Shown one piece after another: positions 1 to 5,609 of a stretch of 7,925 bases of DNA. A program made the translations under genes and the position numbers. The stretch is from JAPUDQ01 sp964538665 (GTDB lineage: Bacteria > Patescibacteriota > Saccharimonadia > Saccharimonadales > Saccharimonadaceae). The notes below the pieces were generated by a model. It saw only the letters and a list, made by a program, of their open reading frames with translations. It did no database searches and was not told where the DNA came from. Every line of letters begins with the position of its first letter. Positions within the stretch are counted from its first letter, which is position 1. The stretch lies in assembly GCA_964538665.1 (NCBI GenBank), contig CAZIEB010000027.1, positions 1-7,925 on the forward strand. The letters run 5' to 3'.

Positions 1-1436
1 GCATGGGTCCGTGCAATAACAGCGCGAGATTGTGTCGGGTTTGTTCGGGCATCATCCAGGATGGCTTGACTGAGCTGCGAGTACATATTTTCCGTAGTTT
101 GATAGAGGTTGGTCGTGATACTTCCCTGCTCGCTGTGATGAGGAACCAGGTGCTTATCGACGTTTTTGAGTCGCCGAGTGAGACGATCTTCGACCGTCTG
201 GCTGACGCGCTCTGCAATATCGAGGATTTTTGCAGTGGAGCGATAATTATCAGTCAGTGTAATGACCTGCACATCGTTGTAGCGGTTAGTAAAATCGAGA
301 ATATTACTTAGCTCAGCGCCCTGGAAACGATAAATCGCTTGATCGTCATCGCCGACGACAAGGATGTTTGGTCGGCCTTCGGTCACGGGATTGTTTGTGA
401 GGTTCCACAGTATGCGCATCTGCGCTTCGTTGGTATCTTGAAACTCATCGACCATTATGTAGTGATACGATTCCTGGAGCTCAAACCGCAGCTCATCGAA
501 AACTTCCATGGCGTGGACGACCCGCAGTATCATATCATCATAGTCATATAGTTCACGTTCTTGCATCGCAACGAGATAATCATAGTAGATGCTCGCAGCC
601 GCCCGGAGTTTTGTGCTGTACTTGGTGTCTTTGAGCGCATAGCTTCCATCGGCGGACTTGTAAATATTTGCGGACTTCCATGCCGATAGCGGTTTGGTCG
701 AATCTTCAGACTGGGCATCATCGAGAGCCTGTTGCAGTGTATTAATGATGAGCCTGTTGAGCGGATGATAACCTATCAGCCCTAGAGGTTCATCATCAAA
801 TTCCTCAAGCTTTGATAGTAGCTTTGCGACACCTGGAAACATTTTTTTGGAAACACGTTCAGAAAACACAGCATCGACATGAGGTTTTGCCCATTCGCAA
901 AATGCGTCGTTGCGATCTAGGATGGAGTTGATTTCGTCAGGAGTATACCCTGAGCGTTTGAACTGTGAAATTGTCGTGCTAATAGCTTTGATATACGTGT
1001 ACGAACCATTCATGGTGCTGGCAAGCGGGTTGTCGTGGGGGAGTTTTTCGAGCAGGCTTGTCAGAATTTGATGAGTCGTGAGCTCATCTGCCGCTTCATA
1101 GTGTGCACCGTGATAGAAAAAATCACTGTACTTGTTGATAATCTCACTACCAAAACTATGAAACGTATGAATAGATATTTTGTAAGCCTCGGCACCGATG
1201 AGCCCTACCAGTCGTTCGCGCATATTTTGGGCGGCGCTGTCGGTAAATGTCAGACACAAGATCGATGATGGCAATGTATCAGTTGTCGACAGTATGTGGG
1301 CAGCTCGGACACTGAGTAGCTCAGTCTTGCCGGTGCCTGGCCCAGCAACGACCATGACTGGTCCATCGATGGTGTCGACGGCTTGTTTTTGACGCTCATT
1401 CAATGAGTCGTATCTTGATTTGTATCCAGAATTCAT
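1..1436 (-). CDS. UvrD/PcrA-like SF1A DNA helicase, N-terminal part (cut by window edge)
   Basis: ATP-dependent 3'-5' DNA helicase of the UvrD/Rep/PcrA group, expected to act in DNA repair or replication restart. The frame is open for 478 codons from ATG 1436 to the left edge. Visible motifs: Q-motif LNERQKQAV (12-20), Walker A AGPGTGKT (31-38), motif Ia LTFTDSAAQNM (62-72), motif Ib IHTFHSFG (89-96), YDYDDM (297-302), Walker B VDEFQDTN (329-336), motif III GDDDQAIYRFQGA (362-374) and motif IV DNYRS (396-400). Motifs V and VI and any C-terminal nuclease domain lie outside the window. The stretch between Ib and II is about 230 residues, roughly 100 more than I recall for E. coli UvrD, so the 1B subdomain is enlarged. 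The ATG follows AGGAG with a very short gap of 2 nt, and the Q-motif position fits this start. The family is certain; which paralogue it is (UvrD, PcrA or a helicase-nuclease) is not. Confidence 0.93.
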   Translation of the reverse strand, partial: MNSGYKSRYDSLNERQKQAVDTIDGPVMVVAGPGTGKTELLSVRAAHILSTTDTLPSSILCLTFTDSAAQNMRERLVGLIGAEAYKISIHTFHSFGSEIINKYSDFFYHGAHYEAADELTTHQILTSLLEKLPHDNPLASTMNGSYTYIKAISTTISQFKRSGYTPDEINSILDRNDAFCEWAKPHVDAVFSERVSKKMFPGVAKLLSKLEEFDDEPLGLIGYHPLNRLIINTLQQALDDAQSEDSTKPLSAWKSANIYKSADGSYALKDTKYSTKLRAAASIYYDYLVAMQERELYDYDDMILRVVHAMEVFDELRFELQESYHYIMVDEFQDTNEAQMRILWNLTNNPVTEGRPNILVVGDDDQAIYRFQGAELSNILDFTNRYNDVQVITLTDNYRSTAKILDIAERVSQTVEDRLTRRLKNVDKHLVPHHSEQGSITTNLYQTTENMYSQLSQAILDDARTNPTQSRAVIARTH

Positions 1437-1454
1437 TACTCCTATTGTCGCAGG

Positions 1455-1463
1455 TATATACCA
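1455..1463 (-). promoter_or_regulatory. Extended -10 promoter of the helicase gene
   Basis: On the minus strand TGG-TATATA gives an extended -10 box. The start point would be near 1448, leaving a leader of about 12 nt that holds AGGAG just before the ATG. No convincing -35 is seen. The assignment is inferred from the motif alone. Confidence 0.4.
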
Positions 1464-1524
1464 ATAAAAAAAGTGCGTACTACTCTGACGGTCGTTATGT
1501 GTGTCATATGAATTGCAAAAAGTC

Positions 1525-1533
1525 TGATATAGT
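1525..1533 (+). promoter_or_regulatory. Extended -10 promoter of the conserved hypothetical gene
   Basis: TGA-TATAGT, an extended -10 element, ends 11 nt before ATG 1545. The transcript would therefore begin only a few bases before the start codon. There is no Shine-Dalgarno sequence ahead of that ATG and no good -35; the TTGCAA at 1513-1518 is too close to serve. It shares the 108-bp divergent spacer with the helicase promoter. Confidence 0.45.
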
Positions 1534-1544
1534 ATCTAACAGAT

Positions 1545-2033
1545 ATGAACAGCGAGGTGTATGATGATGTCAAGCTGGAGGCTATCGCCAAAGACGCGTT
1601 TGGTGTCAGTTTTGATATTGCCAAAGTGTACGCTCGGTCAATTCCTGCAGGTCGTAGCTCGACTGCAAGTGTGTTCTTGACTACCAAAAACAAACTATAC
1701 GCAATCGTCGATGGGTCTGCCCCGCTCACGCTTGGAGATGTGCGAAAAATTATTATTCGGATGGGGCTCAAGGCCGAAGCATATTGTTCGCCTATCGGAC
1801 ATCCGCATTATTTTGATGATATTGCAGTCGATAAGTTTAAGCAGGTGTATCCTGGGCGTCATGATATTACTGATGCCGACTTGCGGTTTTATCGCATGAT
1901 GGCGCCGTACAACCCGGCACTAGTAAGTATCTCTTCTATCTCTAACGGCGTGATATTTCAGTTTGATCCAAATGCAGATACCGGCTGGCGCCCCAGTGTC
2001 AAGGCGCAGTACAAGTTGATTAAGACAAAATAA
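1545..2033 (+). CDS. Conserved protein of unknown function, 162 aa
   Basis: I recognise this only as resembling a small conserved hypothetical protein of Saccharibacteria-type genomes; no function can be given. It is soluble, with no signal peptide or membrane segment. Likely conserved blocks are RSIPAGRSSTASVFLTTKN (31-49), PLTLGDVRKIIIRMGLKAE (60-78), DLRFYRMMAPYNPALV (112-127) and GVIFQFD (135-141). The serine/threonine-rich first block followed by a beta-like VFLTTKNKLYAIV stretch could be a ligand-binding fold, but that is speculation. ATG 1545 is 11 nt after a -10 box, so translation is probably leaderless. The gene is transcribed divergently from the helicase and ends at a hairpin terminator. 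The GAGGTG inside codons 4-5 precedes ATGs in another frame that closes quickly, so it does not mark the start. Confidence 0.8.
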   Translation: MNSEVYDDVKLEAIAKDAFGVSFDIAKVYARSIPAGRSSTASVFLTTKNKLYAIVDGSAPLTLGDVRKIIIRMGLKAEAYCSPIGHPHYFDDIAVDKFKQVYPGRHDITDADLRFYRMMAPYNPALVSISSISNGVIFQFDPNADTGWRPSVKAQYKLIKTK

Positions 2034-2045
2034 CCGTATGAAAAA

Positions 2046-2065
2046 CCCGCCACTTTCGTGGCGGG
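2046..2065. terminator. Hairpin terminator between convergent genes
   Basis: The perfect inverted repeat CCCGCCAC-TTTC-GTGGCGGG has an 8-bp stem and a 4-nt loop. On the minus strand it is followed by TTTTT (2045-2041), so it best terminates the MFS transporter mRNA, 6 nt after that gene's stop codon. On the plus strand it is followed only by CAATTT, making it a weaker terminator for the gene ending at 2033. Confidence 0.88.
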
Positions 2066-2070
2066 CAATT

Positions 2071-3237
2071 TCACCTCCTCTCTAATCTCTGAATGGCTAG
2101 AATGACCCATACAAACGCAGGCAGAAAGATGATCATACTTCCCAGCACTGATGTTTGCAGTGAGATGTCTGCCAGGTAGCCGAGCAGCCACCCGGCGGGG
2201 ATGTAGACGATTTGAGCCGCGCTCCCTGCAACGCTCAAAACAGTTGTCTGTATGTCTGCAGGGGTGTGTCTTTGCACCATTGGAATGAGCGTTGCAGCAT
2301 ACCAGCCGCGAGCAAAACCAAATCCAGCGTACAACCCGATGGTCATGAGCGACACCGACACGCTGAGTGCGAGTCCGGCGAGCACATACGTGATGCACCC
2401 GACAAAGATAATCATGGCATCACTCATGTGTAGACTGTAGCGGTGAGCGACATTGCTGCCTAGCCATGCACTTGCAAGGTTGAAGGCCCACGCCGTACCG
2501 ACGAGCCAGGCAGGAACGCCTGCAAGCAGTGCGAGCGGCGTGAGTAGCCAGACCAAGTGATGAGTGGCTTCTCTGCCGATCACAAATGCTGCGATCCTCA
2601 GGGCAAGCGGCCGGTTCTCGGACAGTGCGTAGCGAGTGATGTTAACCATATCTCGTAATGGATGAGATTCGGTTACTCGACGCTCACCTGCTTCGACGAT
2701 AAACAGCGACAGTACTGCACCTATGGCAGACTGAGCTGCTGACAGACCTATGGCAAGTCGAGGATTTGTTGCCCCGATGTAGCCGCCGATGAGCACTGCT
2801 GCAATCTCCATAACGAACCGCCATGAAGTGATGCGCGCAATGAGCTTCTCGTACGACAATCCAGCAATCGCAGAGTATGCCTTGAACAGTGCAAAATCCG
2901 CTCCACCACTAAACGCCAGACCGATACCGAGTACAATCTCAAACACGACGATGTCAAAGAAAGTCGTTGCCTGAGAATAGCCGAAAAAGCCACCGACACA
3001 GATCAGATCGCCAGCGATATTACACCACTTGCGACTAAATCGATCTGCAATCCAACCCGCAGGAACGTTCAACACCAATAGTGCGACCGTAAACAGCGAC
3101 TGGCTGAGAGCGATTTGCGTCATCGTCATGCCGATCTCATACTGGAAAAAACTCGTAAAGATAGGCATTGCGAATACACCGCTCGTAATGATCGATTCGA
3201 CGCTGAGTAGCCGTATACTTCTTCGTATGTTGTGCAT
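2071..3237 (-). CDS. Major facilitator superfamily transporter, 388 aa
   Basis: Integral inner-membrane secondary transporter; the substrate cannot be told from the sequence. Its 388 residues with hydrophobic segments throughout fit the 12-helix MFS fold. The signature loop after TM2 is present: PAGWIADRFSRK (59-70), matching the GxLaDrxGrk pattern, and the C-terminal half has the related PAGWLLGYLAD (348-357). The SGGADFALFKAY stretch (110-121) recalls the SGADxALLYD motif of MFS permeases often labelled drug or sugar efflux proteins; that is a loose resemblance. ATG 3237 is preceded by AGGAGA at a good distance. The gene has no obvious promoter directly upstream: the nearest good one is about 255 nt away, with an intrinsic terminator in between, so expression may depend on read-through. 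It ends at a strong terminator. Confidence 0.9.
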   Translation of the reverse strand: MHNIRRSIRLLSVESIITSGVFAMPIFTSFFQYEIGMTMTQIALSQSLFTVALLVLNVPAGWIADRFSRKWCNIAGDLICVGGFFGYSQATTFFDIVVFEIVLGIGLAFSGGADFALFKAYSAIAGLSYEKLIARITSWRFVMEIAAVLIGGYIGATNPRLAIGLSAAQSAIGAVLSLFIVEAGERRVTESHPLRDMVNITRYALSENRPLALRIAAFVIGREATHHLVWLLTPLALLAGVPAWLVGTAWAFNLASAWLGSNVAHRYSLHMSDAMIIFVGCITYVLAGLALSVSVSLMTIGLYAGFGFARGWYAATLIPMVQRHTPADIQTTVLSVAGSAAQIVYIPAGWLLGYLADISLQTSVLGSMIIFLPAFVWVILAIQRLERR

Positions 3238-3269
3238 GGTTTTCTCCTAGAGAGTAGTAGATGAAATGT

Positions 3270-3302
3270 GCTTCGCCCGGTCCGCCTGGTGCGGATCGAA
3301 GC
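3270..3302 (-). promoter_or_regulatory. Stable hairpin in the MFS leader, before the ribosome binding site
   Basis: On the minus strand GCTTCG (3302-3297) pairs with CGAAGC (3275-3270), and inside it TCCGC (3295-3291) pairs with GCGGA (3285-3281), loop ACCAG, with a short asymmetric internal loop. That makes 11 base pairs in all. It lies between the leader terminator and the AGGAGA of the MFS gene and has no U-run, so it is not itself a terminator. It may stabilise the 5' end of read-through mRNA or act in regulation. Confidence 0.5.
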
Positions 3303-3335
3303 GAAAGAGAACCTTCAAACAGTTGGCGACAGATG

Positions 3336-3358
3336 AAAAAACCTCCTGGTCGGAGGCT
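3336..3358 (-). terminator. Intrinsic terminator inside the MFS leader
   Basis: On the minus strand CCTCC (3356-3352), loop GACCA, GGAGG (3346-3342) is followed by six Ts (3341-3336). It stands about 100 nt upstream of the MFS start codon and about 125 nt downstream of a near-consensus promoter. It would end a short leader RNA, and could also stop read-through from the methyltransferase gene. The 5-bp stem is short, which is compatible with regulated termination. Confidence 0.65.
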
Positions 3359-3382
3359 CGCTATCGATTCGAAATGTTGATA

Positions 3383-3481
3383 TTAGGGGGAAACGACAGG
3401 AGCCACAAAGTAAACCGTACCGACTGAAATGAGCTCAGTGGCATACGGCAAGCAACGAGTTGTAGCGTTATTTCGTTTCAT
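3383..3481 (-). CDS. Possible 32-aa leader peptide upstream of the MFS gene
   Basis: The ORF runs from ATG 3481 to TAA 3385-3383. It starts MKRNNATTRCLPYA and ends YFVAPVVSP, with a basic N-terminus and a short hydrophobic C-terminal half. The ATG would be about 3 nt from the predicted transcription start, like other apparently leaderless starts in this window. The ORF spans the 3448-3415 hairpin and the CTCCTG that could pair with the terminator arm, so ribosome position could affect termination. It is short enough to arise by chance; there is no homologue I recognise. It could equally be non-coding. Confidence 0.3.
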   Translation of the reverse strand: MKRNNATTRCLPYATELISVGTVYFVAPVVSP

Positions 3482-3490
3482 AACAAAATG

Positions 3491-3519
3491 ATATTACCAT
3501 AAATACTATATCAAGTCAA
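3491..3519 (-). promoter_or_regulatory. Near-consensus sigma70 promoter for the MFS leader
   Basis: On the minus strand TTGACT (3519-3514), a 17-nt spacer, and TAATAT (3496-3491) preceded by TGG, so the -10 is extended. This is the best-formed promoter in the window. Its -35 lies within the last codons of the methyltransferase gene. The predicted start is near 3484. A second TTGACT lies 10 bp further upstream (3529-3524) but is badly spaced. Confidence 0.7.
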
Positions 3520-4807
3520 GTATAGTCAAATGTTCGATATGTGGTGTGCGCGGGAAGAAGTTGTAGCCTCCGTGGCGGGCTATGTTGTAGTGGCTTGAGA
3601 GCAGCGCTACGTCTCGGGCTTGTGTCACGGGGTTGCAACTGAGATAGATGATTCGGGCTGGCTTCGCTNNNNNNNNNNGCCTATCGATGACGTCGGCGTG
3701 TAATCCCGCACGAGGTGGGTCCAGGATGATAGTTTTATCTTGCGTGATATGCTCGAGCGCTGTTTCGCTCGATGATAGGACCGCGCGAGCGCTACTCTTG
3801 AGTTCGGAGATATTTCGTACCATTTCTCGCACGGCGTTCTCGTCTACTTCGATCAATTCAACTGAATTCCCTCCGATAGTGAGCCCAATCGTGCCGACAC
3901 CGGCATACATATCGACACATGGTTTGTCTTGCGGTATCCAGGACTGCATATCTGCCAGCGCTTGTTCGTACACTGGTATATTGACTTGGAAAAAACTCTC
4001 GGACGCATATCCAAACGGTACATCGAAAATCGTGTCAGTAAGCATAGTCTCGCCGAATCGCGCGAGACGCTTTGTGATGCGACTTGCAGGTGACCTGGGG
4101 TCGGAAAATATTATTTCACCGCCTTGGGCTGTCAGCTGCTCCGCATCCGATACAGATATGAGATCACTACACTTGTCTTTGATATAGAGTTGCCACACAC
4201 AGTTGCCCTGGCGATTGCTTCTGATGAGCAGTGTCTTGAGCTGTCGTGCGGTAATGTCTTTGTCACGGAGCAGGTCACGGATCTGGCGTGCGAGCGTGTT
4301 GATTGCAGGCATCGCGAGCGAGGTGCCTTCGACCGGGATTTTGCCTTTGCCGCCACGTCGGAAAAATGCGAGATCAAGCGTCTCGTCGCCATTTTCATCA
4401 GTATCGCCCCACCAACTAAACTCGACTTTATTGCGATATTCGTAGTACCTGTCGTCACTCACTATCGTAGTTTGACCGGGTAGCGATACATGATGGAGAC
4501 GAAATGCGTCGTTGATGAGTTGAATTTTGTACTTCTGTTCGGATTCGTGCGACATAATCTGCCAAGGGCTGGTGCTAAGATAACTATCGGGATCTGTTGG
4601 GTCAATACGATCTGGGCTGGCCTGGAGTATGTTGGTCACTACGCCTTCGACGAGTTTGCTTTTTTGCTTGGTGGTACGAATCTCCACGGTTTCCCCTGGT
4701 AGACCACCCCACACAAAGGCTTTTTTGCCACTATCCAGTGTACCAATAGCCTGGCCGCCACCGCTGATGGCATCTAGTGTCAGTATGTAGGTCTTAGGTT
4801 GCTTCAC
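3506..4807 (-). CDS. TRAM-domain uracil-5 RNA methyltransferase (RlmD/TrmA family), contains a 10-N gap
   Basis: SAM-dependent enzyme predicted to methylate C5 of a uridine in rRNA or tRNA. It is 433 residues, usual for the family. In order: an N-terminal TRAM-like beta domain (about 1-60); RNA-binding core FFQVN (272-276); SAM-binding CVDMYAGVGTIGLTIG (297-312); ILDPPRAG (361-368); catalytic cysteine 391 in LSCNP; and PHIEHL with Glu425, the general base position. The CxxxxxCxxC iron-sulfur motif of E. coli RlmD is absent: the equivalent stretch reads STSPWQIM (78-85). Ten Ns at 3669-3678 replace codons 377-380; the frame resumes correctly only if the real gap is 10 nt or differs by a multiple of 3. 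The start is GTG 4807; a TAA lies in frame just upstream, and a TATAAT box 8 nt before the GTG suggests leaderless translation. The target base cannot be decided here. Confidence 0.9.
   Translation of the reverse strand: MKQPKTYILTLDAISGGGQAIGTLDSGKKAFVWGGLPGETVEIRTTKQKSKLVEGVVTNILQASPDRIDPTDPDSYLSTSPWQIMSHESEQKYKIQLINDAFRLHHVSLPGQTTIVSDDRYYEYRNKVEFSWWGDTDENGDETLDLAFFRRGGKGKIPVEGTSLAMPAINTLARQIRDLLRDKDITARQLKTLLIRSNRQGNCVWQLYIKDKCSDLISVSDAEQLTAQGGEIIFSDPRSPASRITKRLARFGETMLTDTIFDVPFGYASESFFQVNIPVYEQALADMQSWIPQDKPCVDMYAGVGTIGLTIGGNSVELIEVDENAVREMVRNISELKSSARAVLSSSETALEHITQDKTIILDPPRAGLHADVIDRXXXXAKPARIIYLSCNPVTQARDVALLSSHYNIARHGGYNFFPRTPHIEHLTILDLI
3669..3678. other. Assembly gap (10 Ns)
   Basis: Ten unknown bases lie inside the methyltransferase gene, between the DPPRAG and SCNP motifs. 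Family spacing between these motifs suggests that the missing stretch really is about 7-10 nt, so this is probably a small unresolved or scaffolder gap, not a large missing piece. Confidence 0.97.
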
Positions 4808-4815
4808 AGCTATCC

Positions 4816-4821
4816 ATTATA
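4816..4821 (-). promoter_or_regulatory. -10 box of the methyltransferase gene
   Basis: A perfect TATAAT on the minus strand ends 8 nt before GTG 4807, so the RNA would start at or within 1-2 nt of the start codon. No clear -35 is visible. It is divergent from the promoter of the HD-domain gene. Confidence 0.55.
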
Positions 4822-4841
4822 GAGTATTAGCTTTCTTATGC

Positions 4842-4870
4842 TTGCGGTTATGGGTATACATGACCATAAT
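4842..4870 (+). promoter_or_regulatory. Promoter of the HD-domain gene
   Basis: TTGCGG (4842-4847), a 17-nt spacer, and CATAAT (4865-4870). Transcription would begin at about 4877-4878, which coincides with ATG 4878. This is the main reason for choosing that start over the upstream in-frame candidates. Confidence 0.5.
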
Positions 4871-4877
4871 GTTGTGC

Positions 4878-5609
4878 ATGAGTTCGCATCTTTTTCAACG
4901 ACCTGACCCAATATCAGACCTCACAGACCGATCAAACCTCGTTATTGCAGTCGCAGCACTTTGTGAACGGCTTGCGAGCGAGGAGCGAACATACGTGGAT
5001 CATGCCGACGGTCGTCCTGAAAATGTTGCTGAACACTGTTTTTTGCTGGCGAAAGTAGCGGTCCTGTTGGCCGACGCGTACTACCCGGATCTTGACCATG
5101 GCGAAATTGCCCTATACGCAATGGTGCATGATGACGTGGAGGCATACGTAGGAGATACGTCGACCGATCCGACGGCGAACGTTGATTATCAGGCAAAACA
5201 CGATAGAGAACTTCACGCACTAGAGCAATTATCAGCGGATTACCGGCCATTTAGCGATGCATATATACATTACGTTACGTCATATGAAGAACAAACAGTT
5301 CCAGTAGCACGATTTGTGCGCATGGTAGACAAGGTTGTCGTTGCGACGCAAGCATACTTTGATGACGGCGCTGTTATAAAGGATAAGTATACATACGATC
5401 AATTTGTTGCGTTTCAGTTAGAGCGGGCTAAAGTATGGGGCGATGAATACCCGGAGTTCACCGAAGTGATTAGTATCCGTACAGATATGCAGATGTATTT
5501 GGCCCGAAAGCATCTCCTACCATCTGCCGCTGGCTCCTCCGCCGCCGAAGCCTCCACCACCACCAAATCCGCCACCGATGCCGGTCCCTCCAAACCCCCC
5601 GCTGCCTGA
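4878..5609 (+). CDS. HD-domain hydrolase, YfbR-like 5'-nucleotidase
   Basis: Metal-dependent phosphohydrolase of the HD superfamily, most like YfbR/HDDC2 enzymes that dephosphorylate (deoxy)nucleoside monophosphates in salvage. Counting from ATG 4878 (243 aa), the metal-site pattern is complete: RPENVAEH with His53, MVHDDVEAYVGD with His84, Asp85 and Glu88, and MVDK with Asp151. HDxxE followed by GD matches the YfbR subgroup in particular. The frame is open back to TTG 4842, and ATGs at 4860 and 4869 are alternatives; 4878 is preferred because a promoter predicts the transcript to start right there. The last 30 residues, rich in Ala, Ser, Thr and Pro, lie antisense to the glycine-rich end of the TPM gene and follow the conserved core, so they look like an acquired tail. 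Substrate specificity is inferred from family only. Confidence 0.8.
   Translation: MSSHLFQRPDPISDLTDRSNLVIAVAALCERLASEERTYVDHADGRPENVAEHCFLLAKVAVLLADAYYPDLDHGEIALYAMVHDDVEAYVGDTSTDPTANVDYQAKHDRELHALEQLSADYRPFSDAYIHYVTSYEEQTVPVARFVRMVDKVVVATQAYFDDGAVIKDKYTYDQFVAFQLERAKVWGDEYPEFTEVISIRTDMQMYLARKHLLPSAAGSSAAEASTTTKSATDAGPSKPPAA

Larger units (their letters stand above)
3336..3484 (-). ncRNA. Candidate attenuator leader or small RNA upstream of the MFS gene
   Basis: A transcript of about 150 nt is bounded by a promoter (start near 3484) and an intrinsic terminator. It contains a long hairpin at 3448-3415: CCGTA/TACGG, CC/GG and ACTGA/TCAGT, 12 pairs with small bulges. It also holds a possible 32-codon ORF. 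CTCCTG at 3402-3397 is complementary to CAGGAG (3348-3343) in the 3' arm of the terminator, so a competing antiterminator pairing is possible. I found no match to riboswitch or T-box signatures I know (no GGTGGNACCGCG). Whether it is a cis-acting attenuator of the transporter or an independent sRNA is inference. Confidence 0.45.

Noticed and set aside
1554..1563. GAGGTG followed by ATGATGATG as an alternative start for the 1545 gene
   Set aside because: Those ATGs are in a different frame, which closes after about 40 codons; the conserved protein starts at 1545.
1442..1771. 109-aa minus-strand ORF opposite the 1545 gene
   Set aside because: It is the antisense shadow of a gene with clear conserved blocks, and it runs through the divergent promoter region.
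1958..2398. 146-aa minus-strand ORF spanning the terminator and the MFS 3' end
   Set aside because: It overlaps the MFS gene in another frame, crosses the terminator hairpin, and its His/Arg/Cys-rich composition is typical of a shadow frame.
3336..3484. T-box or a known riboswitch class in the MFS leader
   Set aside because: No T-box sequence, and no TPP, purine, fluoride, SAM or c-di-GMP core motif could be found by eye.
3648..4483. Plus-strand ORFs across the methyltransferase gene
   Set aside because: They lie opposite a gene with a full set of family motifs and show no recognisable domain or ribosome site; one even reads through the N gap.
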